Origin: Bin55 sp963667455
GTDB lineage: Bacteria; Pseudomonadota; Gammaproteobacteria; Pseudomonadales; Azotimanducaceae
Direction of reading: 5' to 3'
Assembly (NCBI GenBank): GCA_963667455.2
Contig: CAXXFR010000019.1
Location: 1-64,000 of the forward strand
Length of the DNA: 64,000 nucleotides
Part shown: positions 27,483-37,450 of the stretch, one piece after another
Layout: each line of letters opens with the position of its first letter
Position numbering within the stretch: the stretch's first letter is position 1
Made by a program: the position numbers and the translations under genes
Notes under the pieces: model-generated
The model's input: only the letters and a program-made list of their open reading frames with translations
Database searches by the model: none
What the model was told of the DNA's origin: nothing

Positions 27483-28631
27483 GTGAGTCAGGAACCACCC
27501 GATTCAGACACAACCCGATTGAAGGACCAGGATGCGAAGCACGATGACTTGACGTACGAAGAGTTCATGGCCGCCGCATTGCCTTGTCTTCAAGTACCCA
27601 TTCAGGCGTTGCAACAGGTCAGAAAGTACCTACCTCTCGATGGTGGCATGGAGTCTTCGCTGATCGCCGAGGAAGATGTCGCAACGGTCCGCGAGATGGC
27701 TCGACTTGCTCGAGAGACAGACTGGCCTGGCGAGGTCGCGGAGAAGGCAATTGAGATTGCCAATTCGATGGAACTCTTGTGTGCGGGCTTGGATCAGCTG
27801 ACGCAGGCGGATTCGGTATGGTCAATCTATCGCGCGACTGGCGCGGTCACCAAAGTCTGGCAACGCTTGTATCAGTTCGCGCATGGTGACATTCATATCA
27901 GCTCTCTTTTCTTGAACGAGCGCATACGCGCTGATGCCGCCGTACACGCTTCGTTGTTGCAGTCGTCGCGACAGGACGAGCGCAACGGCATATTGCAGAT
28001 CGAAAATCCCATCAATCCCGAGCGTAGTTCAGTGGTCTACGTTCCTGAAAGTTACGATGCCGCCAAAGCCTACCCTTTGCTCGTCACGTTGCACGGTGGT
28101 TCCGGTAGCGGTCTGACGGACTATTGGAAATGGCTTGCAGAAGCTCGTTGCGAAGGCGTGATCGTGCTGTCGCCGTCAAGCCTTGGCGATACCTGGGACT
28201 TCGCACAACCGGACCCGGACATCGAGAACATCGCGTCGCTGATTACGCAAATCAAGGCGGAATGGAACGTTGACGACAGCCGTTTGTTGCTGACCGGGAT
28301 GAGCGACGGCGGCACGTTTTCGTTCATCGCCGGTCTCATGGATGATTCACCGTTCACGCACTTAGCGCCGTGTTCCGCCAGCTTTCATCCGTTCTTGTTG
28401 GAAGGTTCTTCCCGCGAGCGACTGGATCGAGTGAAGATCTATCTGGTGCATGGTGCACGGGACCACATGTTTCCGATTTACGTCGCGCAGGAAGCGTACG
28501 CGGCGTTTCTCAACGTCGGCGTGGACGTCGTGTACAAGGAAATCGAGGATCTTGGTCACGCGTACGACGAATCGCAAAACGCAGCGATGCTCGAGTGGTA
28601 TCTGCAGAATAACACCGCGACCGATGACTGA
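27483..28631 (+). CDS. Alpha/beta hydrolase, esterase/depolymerase-like
   Basis: The C-terminal 200 residues are an alpha/beta hydrolase: oxyanion stretch LLVTLHGGSGSG, nucleophile elbow GMSDGG (Ser), acid in VHGARDHMFP and His in DLGHAYDE. This resembles polyhydroxybutyrate-depolymerase/phospholipase-like esterases. The N-terminal about 180 residues are helical and unassigned. The GTG at 27483 is chosen because TGGGAG sits about 8 bases upstream; a GTG at 27438 lacks one. There is no signal peptide, so it is probably cytoplasmic. The next gene overlaps it by 8 bases. Confidence 0.8.
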   Translation: MSQEPPDSDTTRLKDQDAKHDDLTYEEFMAAALPCLQVPIQALQQVRKYLPLDGGMESSLIAEEDVATVREMARLARETDWPGEVAEKAIEIANSMELLCAGLDQLTQADSVWSIYRATGAVTKVWQRLYQFAHGDIHISSLFLNERIRADAAVHASLLQSSRQDERNGILQIENPINPERSSVVYVPESYDAAKAYPLLVTLHGGSGSGLTDYWKWLAEARCEGVIVLSPSSLGDTWDFAQPDPDIENIASLITQIKAEWNVDDSRLLLTGMSDGGTFSFIAGLMDDSPFTHLAPCSASFHPFLLEGSSRERLDRVKIYLVHGARDHMFPIYVAQEAYAAFLNVGVDVVYKEIEDLGHAYDESQNAAMLEWYLQNNTATDD

Positions 28632-28908
28632 GATTTCATCAGCCAAAAGACACGTGTATCGATTGCCCCTTGAACACAAGGAATTCGAGGTCGTCGTGAC
28701 AGCAGACGATTGCTTGGAACTTTACGTTGACGATTGCCTTCGGAAGAGCTGCGCTCCGGTTGTCAGCTCAGATCAACTCTACGTTTGGACAAACATCGAG
28801 CTGCTGTGGGAAGAGCACAAGTATGTCGAGGCACGGTTTTCGATACGCTCGCGTCAGTTGAAAGTGACCGTCAATCGAGAGACGGTGCTCGAGACGAATT
28901 GCGGCTAA
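28624..28908 (+). CDS. Small hypothetical protein coupled to the hydrolase
   Basis: The 94-residue product starts within the last codons of the hydrolase gene (8-base overlap), indicating translational coupling. The sequence is mixed beta (HKEFEVVVTADDCLELYVDD, then YVEARFSIRSRQLKVTVNRE) with four cysteines and no membrane segment. The alternating pattern suggests a small beta-sandwich. I do not recognise the family. Confidence 0.6.
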   Translation: MTEISSAKRHVYRLPLEHKEFEVVVTADDCLELYVDDCLRKSCAPVVSSDQLYVWTNIELLWEEHKYVEARFSIRSRQLKVTVNRETVLETNCG

Positions 28909-28912
28909 CTGA

Positions 28913-31900
28913 CTAGTTGCCGCCTGCCACCGACGGCACGAGCTCACCGGTATCGAGTGCATCGCTAGGCAGTACGTCAGCGTCTTTCAAACCAACGATG
29001 TCACCTTGTATTCGCAGTAGGCACGGTACGAGAATCAACGTGATGACAGTTGCGAACAGGATGCCGAACGCAATGGAAATCGCCATGTTGGCGACCATCT
29101 TCGCCTGCATGGACTGCTCGGCAAGTATTGGCACCAAGCCGAAGAACGTGGTCAGCGACGTGAGCAAAATTGCACGCAATCTCGCCTTGCCGGCACTCAG
29201 AATCCCGGCAAGCAGCGACGCACCGTCTTCACGACGTTTGCGGTTGACGTAGTGAACCAGAATCAGACTGTCGTTGACAACAACTCCGGTCAGCGCAATG
29301 CAACCGATGCCTGAGACCATGTTGAACTCTGCACCGAGAATCACATGGCCGATAACTGCGCCGATCAAGCCAAACGGTATGACACTCATGATGATCAGCG
29401 GCTGAACATACGACTTCAGCGGAATGGCCATCAGACCGTAGATGAGCACCAATGCCGCGCAGAACGCGAGGAGCATTTCGTCGAGTGCTATCGCCTGGTC
29501 TCGCCATGATCCAGTGATCTGTGTATCGACGTCTGGATAGCGGCTAAGCAACTGTGGCAGGAAGCTCGAATTTATTTCGCTCATCACCTCGAAGGGATTG
29601 ATGATCGCTCGGTTGGCTTCGGCGCTGACGCTGGCAGTGCGTTTGCCGTTGATTCGATTGATGTAGCCGTAGCCCGGTTCCATCTTGTAGGAAGCGACCG
29701 AGTGGAAATGCGTCTCGGTGCCGTCGGGCAGCTGAATCCACATCTCTTCGAGATTGCCGATCGACTGGCGCTGTTCCAAGGGATATCGGACGATGACCCG
29801 TACTTCAGAGTCGCCACGTTGAATTCGCTGTGCCTCGGCTCCAAAGAAGGCTTCTCTCACTTGCCGAGCCAAACTGCCGAGCGTTAAGCCGAGTGCGGCA
29901 CCTTCAGGTTTGACGCTCAGCTTCAGCTCGTCGGGCCCTTCCGTCGTCGGGGTGCGAATCTCGTACAGTCCGTCAAACGTGCGCAGATGCTGTTCCAGTT
30001 CATGGGTGGCAGCGTCGAGTGACGCTGGATTCTTGCTCGTGAGATTTACTGCAATAGGAGCGCCGCTACCCCAACCCTGAGTAGAGCGGAAAGTGAGTTC
30101 ATCCGTTCCCGCGATTTCGCCGACTTTCTCTCGCCAGATGTTGGTGATCTCCGTCGGTGTCATCGGGCGTTGTTCGGGTTTCGCCAGTTCGGCGTTGAAT
30201 TGTGCCCGCGTGCCGTTCGACCATGCGTAGACATGCTTGATGGAATCAGTTTCTACGCCAGTAAGTTGCTTAATCTCCTCGTTGGTTTCGTCGAGAGCGT
30301 CTGATACGGTCTCCACTACGTCGATGATCATCGACTCAGGCGTGCCTTCCAACATATTGATTTCGGCAAACAGAAAGTCGTTTTCCAAGCTCGGGAAGAA
30401 ATCCTTGCTGAGGAATGGACTCAGGAAGTAACCCAGCGTAATGATGAAAACTGCGATGAACGCGGCGAGCGTCGTATAGCGATTCTTCAGTGCGAACCTC
30501 AGGAACGGTTGATATTTGTTCTCAATGAAGCTCTTCAGTTTCTTTTCGGTCCAATCCGCCACGCCGGCGCGTCGGCCCTTGGACGATTTCATCAGTGCCA
30601 AGTGAGAGGGCAAGATGAGCTTTGACTCCACCAGCGAAAACAGCAGGCACAGCACGACAACCCAACCGATCGCGGAAAAGAACGTAGTCATGCGACCACC
30701 GGCAAAGAGCATCGGCGCGAAGGCCGCGACCGTTGTCAGTACGCCGAACGTTGCGGGCACCGCGACCCGCCGCGCACCAGCCACGATGCTGTCAATGCTG
30801 TAGCCACGGTGCTCGGTCTCGGCGTGCGCGCTCTCGGCGATGATGATTGCGTCGTCCACCACTATCCCGATGACGACGATGAATCCGAACAGACTGACGA
30901 TGTTGATCGTAATGTCTAGATGAGGTAGCGCTATGAATGCGCCGAGAAACGCCACAGGCAAGCCGACGAGAACCCATGCCGCGATCTTTAGGCGCAGAAA
31001 CAGACCAAGGAGCAGAAACACGATCACTGCCCCCATGATCATGTTCTTGACCATCATATTGATGCGGTCAGACAGGTAATAGGTTGAATCGCCGAAATAC
31101 GCGAGCTGCACCGAATCTGGCAATGTCAACTTGCGTTCGTCGACGTAGTTTCGGACCGCTTCGGCGATTTCGATGGAGTTTTCTTGTTCGCGCGCCCGAA
31201 TTTGGATGCCGAACGAACGTTTGCCGTCGAAAAACGAATAGTTCTCCGATTCGGTGAACCCGTCCTTGATGTTGGCGATAGCGCCGAGGGTGACGACGGT
31301 TCCGTCTGGATTGGTTAAAACCACGATTTTCTCGTAGTCAAGGCCGGTGTAAGCCTGACCCTTCGCGCGTACGCGAACGTACCCGCCTTCCGTGCGGATG
31401 CCGCCGCCTGGCAGATCCACCGACCACTGGCGGATGATGTTTGCGACCTGACCGAGCGACAGGCCATATTGGCGGAGGTTCTCGTCGGGAATTTCGATGT
31501 TTATTTCGAACGGTCTTGTTCCCTGCACTTCGGCGTACGAAACTTCAGGCAGAGCGAGCAACTCAAGCCGCAGAGACTCAGTGAACTCCTTCAAGGCGGC
31601 TTCGTCGATGTTGCCGTAAACCTGGACGTTGATGATTCCGCGCCACTGGCTTATGTACTCACGGATCGATGGCCGTTCGATGTCGCCTGGAAATGTCGAA
31701 ATAGCGTCGACTGCCAGTTTCACGTCGTCCATTACCGTCGTGATCTCGGCCTTGTCCGTCAAGTTCAGACGGACCATTCCAGATCCTTCTTGTGCGGTGG
31801 ACCGGACCTCGTCGATGCCTTCGACAGTGCGAACCGCTTCTTCGATCTTTATGAGGACACCGCGTTCAACTTCCTCGGGCGTGCCGCCGCGGTAGGGGAC

Positions 31901-32083
31901 GTAGACCTGCACCATGTTGCGCGACATGGTTGGCATCGTCTCCTTCTTCATCGTCATGATCGCTTGAATGCCAGCGCCGATGACAATGACCATGAGCAAA
32001 TTGGCGGCTACGTGGTTATGCGCAAACCATCCGATGATGCCGCCGCCGCGTCCACTCGACTCCAGTGTTGACACTTCAGCCAT
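28913..32083 (-). CDS. RND efflux transporter permease (AcrB/MMPL-like HAE family)
   Basis: The 1056-residue inner-membrane pump has the duplicated RND layout: helix 1 near residues 15-45, a large periplasmic porter loop, helices 2-6 with the proton-relay segment IGIVVDDAIIIAES, a second porter loop, and helices 8-12 ending ATVITLILVPCLL. It should use the proton gradient to export small molecules with the adaptor encoded just upstream (8-base overlap). No outer-membrane TolC-like gene is adjacent, so a remote one is presumably used. The substrate is not predictable. Confidence 0.93.
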   Translation of the reverse strand: MAEVSTLESSGRGGGIIGWFAHNHVAANLLMVIVIGAGIQAIMTMKKETMPTMSRNMVQVYVPYRGGTPEEVERGVLIKIEEAVRTVEGIDEVRSTAQEGSGMVRLNLTDKAEITTVMDDVKLAVDAISTFPGDIERPSIREYISQWRGIINVQVYGNIDEAALKEFTESLRLELLALPEVSYAEVQGTRPFEINIEIPDENLRQYGLSLGQVANIIRQWSVDLPGGGIRTEGGYVRVRAKGQAYTGLDYEKIVVLTNPDGTVVTLGAIANIKDGFTESENYSFFDGKRSFGIQIRAREQENSIEIAEAVRNYVDERKLTLPDSVQLAYFGDSTYYLSDRINMMVKNMIMGAVIVFLLLGLFLRLKIAAWVLVGLPVAFLGAFIALPHLDITINIVSLFGFIVVIGIVVDDAIIIAESAHAETEHRGYSIDSIVAGARRVAVPATFGVLTTVAAFAPMLFAGGRMTTFFSAIGWVVVLCLLFSLVESKLILPSHLALMKSSKGRRAGVADWTEKKLKSFIENKYQPFLRFALKNRYTTLAAFIAVFIITLGYFLSPFLSKDFFPSLENDFLFAEINMLEGTPESMIIDVVETVSDALDETNEEIKQLTGVETDSIKHVYAWSNGTRAQFNAELAKPEQRPMTPTEITNIWREKVGEIAGTDELTFRSTQGWGSGAPIAVNLTSKNPASLDAATHELEQHLRTFDGLYEIRTPTTEGPDELKLSVKPEGAALGLTLGSLARQVREAFFGAEAQRIQRGDSEVRVIVRYPLEQRQSIGNLEEMWIQLPDGTETHFHSVASYKMEPGYGYINRINGKRTASVSAEANRAIINPFEVMSEINSSFLPQLLSRYPDVDTQITGSWRDQAIALDEMLLAFCAALVLIYGLMAIPLKSYVQPLIIMSVIPFGLIGAVIGHVILGAEFNMVSGIGCIALTGVVVNDSLILVHYVNRKRREDGASLLAGILSAGKARLRAILLTSLTTFFGLVPILAEQSMQAKMVANMAISIAFGILFATVITLILVPCLLRIQGDIVGLKDADVLPSDALDTGELVPSVAGGN

Positions 32084-33236
32084 CGAAGCGCACCTTCATG
32101 CCGGGTAACGGTTGATCAATCGGTGTTACACAGTAGATTTCACCACTGTAGATGCCGTTCGAAATGTAGGAGTACTCTTCGTCTGACCGCACGATGTCAA
32201 CTTCACGCGGTTCGATTGTTTGATCCTCTCTTACCACCCACAAGGTCTTGCCGCGATATAGCGCGTGTCGCGGGATGACGAAGAGTTCGCCGCCGTCCAC
32301 GCCTTCGATGGTGGCTTTAACGAAACTGCCGAGTCGTAACTTGTTGACTCCGCCGTTGTTGAGGTCGTAGGGGTCTTCAATTCGTGCGACTGCATGGATC
32401 ACGTGAGTCTTCGTGTCAACAACGCCTTCGGTGCGCACGATCTCACCGTGCCACTCCCCGGTCTTGCCTCCGATGTCGGTGGTGAGCTTGACAGGCACGG
32501 TGTTGGGTGAGTTGTGTGATGGCAACTCGATGAACTTGAGGTCTTCAAGCGCGAGCGGCAACCGAATTTCGGCGAAGTCCACCGCGAATGAAGCGCCGAG
32601 TTGCGTACCGCCGCTGACAAACTGTCCTATGTCGACGCGTTTCTCGCTCAACATGCCGTCGTAAGGTGCTTTGATGACGGTGCGTTCGAGATCTTCCAGC
32701 GCTTTTTCCAGTGTTGCTTCGGCAAACTCGAGTTCGGCCAGCACTTCGGTGAGTTGCGGCTTGCGCAATTGCAGTTCTGACGGTGCGGCGACGGAAGCGT
32801 TCAACGACTTGAGTTTTTCCCAGTCTTCGAGCGCGTATCCCGACATCGCGTTTTCGGTCTCGACCTTGGTGAGCGCGCGTGCGACTCCTGCCCGCGCGCT
32901 TTTCACAGCGGTTTGGTAGTTGCGATCGTCGATGCGTATGAGGACGTCGCCCTTCTTGAAGAATCCGCCGCGCACGAAATTCGGCGAAACTTCAACAACT
33001 TGTCCGGTGACTTCGGAAATCAGGCTCGTCGACGTGCGCGGCGAGACTGTTCCTTGAGAGTGCACCTCGAACTGAACCGGTGTTCGATATGCCGTGTCTA
33101 CGCCAACGAGAAATGATGGTGTTTCAATCTCTGTTTGCGGAAACTCACGTGGTGTGAACATCAGCATGTAGGCGATGCCGATCGCGCCCGCGATGAGTAA
33201 CACAGGCAACACGATTACTAGTACCTTGCGTACCAA
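32076..33236 (-). CDS. RND periplasmic adaptor (membrane fusion protein)
   Basis: The 386-residue product has an N-terminal membrane anchor (VLVIVLPVLLIAGAIGIAY), a barrel-sandwich half (GTVSPRTSTSLISEVTGQVV then DDRNYQTAVKSARAGVARAL), a helical hairpin (about 110-180) and the second lipoyl half (IKAPYDGMLSEKRVDIGQFV). This is the HlyD-like adaptor of an RND tripartite pump. The apparent start is TTG at 33236, with a moderate purine-rich site upstream. It is first in a two-gene operon with the permease. Confidence 0.9.
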   Translation of the reverse strand: MVRKVLVIVLPVLLIAGAIGIAYMLMFTPREFPQTEIETPSFLVGVDTAYRTPVQFEVHSQGTVSPRTSTSLISEVTGQVVEVSPNFVRGGFFKKGDVLIRIDDRNYQTAVKSARAGVARALTKVETENAMSGYALEDWEKLKSLNASVAAPSELQLRKPQLTEVLAELEFAEATLEKALEDLERTVIKAPYDGMLSEKRVDIGQFVSGGTQLGASFAVDFAEIRLPLALEDLKFIELPSHNSPNTVPVKLTTDIGGKTGEWHGEIVRTEGVVDTKTHVIHAVARIEDPYDLNNGGVNKLRLGSFVKATIEGVDGGELFVIPRHALYRGKTLWVVREDQTIEPREVDIVRSDEEYSYISNGIYSGEIYCVTPIDQPLPGMKVRFDG

Positions 33237-33519
33237 ACCTTTGGATCCTGTGGTGAGTGTTTAGAGGATGCCGGCCGTCGCGCGGCTCGGCGATGGAGCT
33301 TTAGTCATGCAGACGAGAGATTTTAGTCGAATACGACGAAATCTGACCAAAACATGAAAATTGCACATTTGTACGACTGCGTTATACGCTAGCTTCAGCT
33401 GTTAACCGTCGCTTAAGTCGCGGATAATCACGCTTTTGCGAGGTCGAAGTGCACCCGCAAGAGCGCGTACTGTCGATTCAATGCCACGCGGTTGACTGTT
33501 TGACGATTCGCGTTCTTGT

Positions 33520-34316
33520 TTGAGCTTACGCCACGAGACGAAGGTTGTGGAGGACAATCACAAGGCTACATTGGATTGCTCTGGTTTTTGGCGAGATGGC
33601 TTTGCAATACTGCGAGGTTTCAACACACGTCGCGAAATCGACGAGCTGCGGGGCGAAGTTGACGCTCAGTTGGCAGCTCCCGTGGACCCTGTCGAGTACG
33701 AGTCCATCTTGGGATATCCAGGCGCACCACAGTCGCTGGATGCCGAGGGCGGTAGGACGCCGCGTCGGTTGTTGAGAGCGTGCGACCGCAGCAAGAAATT
33801 TCGCTCTTGGGCACTCTCTGATAAGCTGGCCGACCGATTACGTGAGCTATTCGGTTCGAGTGATGTTTACTTGTCACAGAGCCACCATAACTGCATAATG
33901 ACGAAATTCAAGCGGTTTTCGAGCGAGACCGGCTGGCACCGTGACATTCGCTACTGGTCGTTCACAGAAGCGAATTTAATTACCGTCTGGTTAGCCTTGG
34001 ATGTCGAGAATCGATCCAACGGTGGTTTGCGGCTGGTGCCTGGAGCCATAGTGCGGAGCTTGCTTCTGATCGCTTTGACGACGACCAATTTCTACGGACC
34101 GATTTGGGAGCGAATCGCAGACTGACTGATGCCGCTGTCACGGTCGACATGCGCCCCGGCGATCTGTTGTTCTTTCACTGCATGACGCTACATTCAGCAA
34201 GCTGGAATCGAAACACGGCAGTGAAGCGTTCGCTGGTGTTCACGTATCACACGTCGTCGAACAAACCGCTTCTGGGAACTCGGTCCGATTCATTGCCGGA
34301 GATTGAATTGCCATGA
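33520..34316 (+). CDS. Phytanoyl-CoA dioxygenase (PhyH) family protein, one frameshift
   Basis: An Fe(II)/2-oxoglutarate dioxygenase: the metal triad has HxD in TGWHRDIRYWS and the distal His in DLLFFHCMTLHSAS, with the usual NGGLRLVPG between and Arg (KRSLVFTY) for 2-oxoglutarate. The frame breaks at about 34046-34047, where one C seems missing (PGAHSAELASDRF expected); the second part resumes from HSAEL. The start is uncertain (TTG 33520 or a nearby GTG). Its stop overlaps the Smr gene start (ATGA). The substrate is unknown. Confidence 0.78.
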
Positions 34317-34900
34317 CAAATGAGTCTTTCGACGAACTGCTCGACGAATTTTCGGACATTGATCGATTTTCAACGGCAGAAAAAGCGCCAACCCCGCAAG
34401 CGAATCGCAGACCGTCTCTAGCGCAACGACAGAGTCGTTTGAACGCAGAAGGTACAAGGCTCTCGAAGGACACCAACTACCTGAGTTATGCCGGCGTCGT
34501 GACACTTGAGCCGGAACAGGAGTTGGAGTGGAAGCTATCCGGTGTTCAACCGGAGGTGTTCCGCGAGCTGCAGTCGGGTTCTTATGACATTAGGGACCAG
34601 TTGGACTTGCATCACAAGACAGTTGACGAGGCGCGCAAGCTCGTGTGGAACTTTATCGGCACTAGCATGAAGAACGATTTTCGTTGTGTCAGGATCATCC
34701 ATGGCACGGGAAAGCTCAGCGATCCGCCAGCCCAGCTAAAGAGCCATGTCGCACATTGGTTGCAAGAACACAAACACGTCCTGGCTTATGCGTCTGCACC
34801 TAAGCACATGGGTGGAGTTGGAGCCGTTCTCGTCAAGCTGCGTAAGTCTCATCGAGCGAAGGAAACGAATCGCGAGAATTTTGGATTAAAGTCAGGTTGA
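34313..34900 (+). CDS. Smr-domain protein (SmrA/YdaL-like)
   Basis: The 195-residue protein has a variable N-terminus and a C-terminal Smr (small MutS-related) domain with the diagnostic LDLHHKTVDEARKLV, VRIIHGTGKLS and HVLAYASAPKHMGGVGAVLV. Such domains have nicking or RNA-cleaving activity in several characterised proteins. Its ATG overlaps the dioxygenase stop by 4 bases, so expression is coupled, although no functional link is evident. Confidence 0.9.
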   Translation: MTNESFDELLDEFSDIDRFSTAEKAPTPQANRRPSLAQRQSRLNAEGTRLSKDTNYLSYAGVVTLEPEQELEWKLSGVQPEVFRELQSGSYDIRDQLDLHHKTVDEARKLVWNFIGTSMKNDFRCVRIIHGTGKLSDPPAQLKSHVAHWLQEHKHVLAYASAPKHMGGVGAVLVKLRKSHRAKETNRENFGLKSG

Positions 34901-34967
34901 CCTAGACGAGTTTGACCATTCGTTTTTTCTATCCAATTGAATTATCAATAAGACCACTGCGAATTGA

Positions 34968-36074
34968 CTAGATACGACCTTTGTTGAGTTCCAGGTCACC
35001 GCGCACGAGGTTCAGTCTCAATATGTCGCTCGCGCCTTCTGCTAGACGCCAAGTACGAACTGTTCGCTGTAGGCTCTCCAAAGGATGTCCCGCGCGCAAG
35101 GCGTTCCCTCCCACCAATTGGATGGCGGTGTCTACCACTTCACCGATCATCTCGGTGGCAAACACCTTTGACGCAATGACCTCGTTGATGAAGTTCTCGC
35201 CTGCGTCCGCCAACCGTGCTGTCCTATAGACCATGGATCGCGCAGCATATGCCTTGATTCGCATGTCTGCGTAACGCAAGCGAACGCCTTCTCGAGTCGC
35301 CAACGGCTGACCGCTCCGATGGGGTGCTTGGATATGCTTTGAAACGTAATCGATGACCCATCGAGCAAGACCAGCGCTCTGCGCCGCGAACACTAGCCGC
35401 GTGTTAGTTATCTGTGTCATTGCACGCGGCATGCCTTCACCCGGTTCACCGACGATGTTGTGCTTCGGCACCCGAACGTCGACGAATCGCATATATGCGT
35501 GGTGGCTCCCGTCCGTCGAGCGAAACACCTTGTCGATCGTTACGCCGTCAGTCAGCCGGTCAATGATCACAACTGCCGGACCAAGACCATCCAGTTCGAC
35601 GAGCGTGTTGATGAAATCAGCGTCCGCACCGCCGGTGACATAGGATTTTTGTCCGTTTACGACGAGCTCGTCACCTTGCAAAGAACCATGTGTGGCTCGC
35701 TCAGCGTCGTCGGGTTCGGTGAAACCAAAAGCGGTTCGTTTTTGACCTTCGAGCAACGGAATGAGGTACTGAGACCGCAGAGGCTCTTTGACGTTGGCTA
35801 GGATCCCAGGACTCGGTCCAAACAGTCCGCGTGTGCTGATTAAGTTGAACGAGCCGAGCGTGTCGTACAAGATCGCCTGGTCCATTAACGTCGGCCTGCT
35901 CGCTTTTGCATCAATGGGATGATTGAAGTCCCAAATGCCGTGCTCCTGCGATAGTTCTTTGATGGTGCCGGCATCGTAATCTGGTCTCTCCTCCACCACG
36001 GCTTGTACTTGTCGCGCGAATTGCTCGACTTTGAGCTGGAAATCGCTCTGTTGCGGGGTTAGAGATTCAGGCAC
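34968..36074 (-). CDS. Acyl-CoA dehydrogenase family protein
   Basis: The 368-residue flavoenzyme has the N-terminal helical domain, FAD/substrate stretch FGFTEPDDAERATHGSL with YVTGGADADF, the middle beta domain (VRVPKHNIVGEPGEGM) and the C-terminal helical domain with QLVGGNALRAGHPLESLQRT. Near the end the segment WRLAEGASDILRLNLVRGDL carries a Glu at the usual catalytic-base-like region. It oxidises an acyl-CoA at the alpha-beta bond; chain preference is unknown. Confidence 0.9.
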   Translation of the reverse strand: MPESLTPQQSDFQLKVEQFARQVQAVVEERPDYDAGTIKELSQEHGIWDFNHPIDAKASRPTLMDQAILYDTLGSFNLISTRGLFGPSPGILANVKEPLRSQYLIPLLEGQKRTAFGFTEPDDAERATHGSLQGDELVVNGQKSYVTGGADADFINTLVELDGLGPAVVIIDRLTDGVTIDKVFRSTDGSHHAYMRFVDVRVPKHNIVGEPGEGMPRAMTQITNTRLVFAAQSAGLARWVIDYVSKHIQAPHRSGQPLATREGVRLRYADMRIKAYAARSMVYRTARLADAGENFINEVIASKVFATEMIGEVVDTAIQLVGGNALRAGHPLESLQRTVRTWRLAEGASDILRLNLVRGDLELNKGRI

Positions 36075-36116
36075 GGTTAACTCGGTTTTGTTGTGGTTGA
36101 GGAAACTAACCTGCGG

Positions 36117-36494
36117 CTAGCTGCCAAACATTAATTTGAGAGAGGGAAGAGCGGCCATCGTCACGACAGCGAGAGCAAGAACGACAAGCGTGATCCACGT
36201 GTAGAACAGCGCCGTTTCTTTTAGCGCGCGTCGGTTCACCATCAAGATTACGTCGTCGGGAGGTTGCGCGGCGATTGAAGGTCGCAATGCGTAATAGGTC
36301 AGACCATCTGTGCCTTTCGGCAACTTCAAGAAGATCTCATGCACCTGTTCCATCAAACGCACGGCGGAGCTCATGTGCAAGCCGGCTTCCTTGGCCACTT
36401 CGGTCGGGTGCAGTTTGCGTTTGTCGGATTCGACAAAGCAGAGAAAGACCGCAATGATCAGATCGGTGCGTCGTCGATAGCGAAAAAAGGTCAT
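36117..36494 (-). CDS. Small tail-anchored hypothetical protein
   Basis: The 125-residue product has an N-terminal globular part (RTDLIIAVFLCFVESDKRKL, HPTEVAKEAGLHMSSAVRLM) that could be a winged helix, and one C-terminal membrane helix (WITLVVLALAVVTMAALPSL). The arrangement suggests a membrane-tethered regulator, but no family is recognised. It sits between the acyl-CoA dehydrogenase and cmoB. Confidence 0.55.
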   Translation of the reverse strand: MTFFRYRRRTDLIIAVFLCFVESDKRKLHPTEVAKEAGLHMSSAVRLMEQVHEIFLKLPKGTDGLTYYALRPSIAAQPPDDVILMVNRRALKETALFYTWITLVVLALAVVTMAALPSLKLMFGS

Positions 36495-36540
36495 ACCGAA
36501 TGTGTTCCAACCGGAATCGCGTTGAAGGCTGTACTTCGCA

Positions 36541-37450
36541 TTATCGGTTGCACACGAAAATGGCGCGTTCCGGTGCGGGATAACCTTCCACTGTCAGTGT
36601 CGGATCGCTGGGGTTTAGTGCCTGTCGCAACGACTCGTAGGGCATGTACCGTGTTGGACGCTGTTCTTCCGTGGTGGTTCTTGATCGATCAACCAGTTCC
36701 ACGGTGGCAAATCCGTGCTCTTCCATCAACTTCATCACGCGATCTTCCGTCGGAATGCACCAGACATTGCGCATGCGCGCATACCGCCCCTTTGGGGACG
36801 ATAACGTCGTCCGCGACCAGTGTCTCCAGAACCAGTGTGCCACCTGCTTTCACATTGTTGGACAAATGGTTCAAGTGCTTGTCCGCATCTCTTTGGTGGT
36901 AGAGAACGCCCATCGAGAAGACCACATCGTAACCGCCCTCCCAGTCCGTCTCGCCGTAACGCCACGGTACCACGGTATTGATCGAGCCAACGAAGTGCGA
37001 CATCAGAGCGGCTTGCAATACGTAAACAACTGAGGATTCGAGACCGACAACTGACTCAGCACCTGCATCGATCATGCGCCAGCCGTAATAGCCATTGCCG
37101 CAGCCGACATCCAGAACGGTGGCGTTGTCTAATTCGACGTGATCCTTTATTCGATTCCACTTCATGTCAGATCGCCACTCGGTGTCTATTGGGATACCGA
37201 ACAGATTGAATGGTCCTTTCCGCCAAGGAATCAACGCGTCTATGACGGATTGAAGTGTTTTCTTTTCCTCCTGCCCTACAGTTCCACACAGTTGAACAGT
37301 GTCTTTAAAGGAGACGCTTCTCAACTCTATTTCCGGCAATTGTTCGAGCGAACTTAACCACCGAGTTAGATCACCGTGCTTGATGTCAGACATTCGACCT
37401 CTGAAACCAGCCCGTCGCCAATGATCTTCGACGGTTTCAACAAAGTTCAT
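36541..37450 (-). CDS. cmoB: tRNA U34 carboxymethyltransferase CmoB, one frameshift
   Basis: CmoB transfers the carboxymethyl group of carboxy-S-adenosylmethionine to 5-hydroxyuridine at tRNA position 34. The sequence shows LIPWRKGPFNLFGI, DTEWRSDMKWNR, the SAM motif VLDVGCGNGYYGWRM, VFSMGVLYHQRDADKHL and the C-terminal GRYARMRNVWCIPTEDR. One extra G in a G run (36787-36790) shifts the frame between VPKG and RYARM; without it the gene is full length, about 302 residues. The start at 37450 is set by an ATGA overlap with the cmoA stop. Confidence 0.9.
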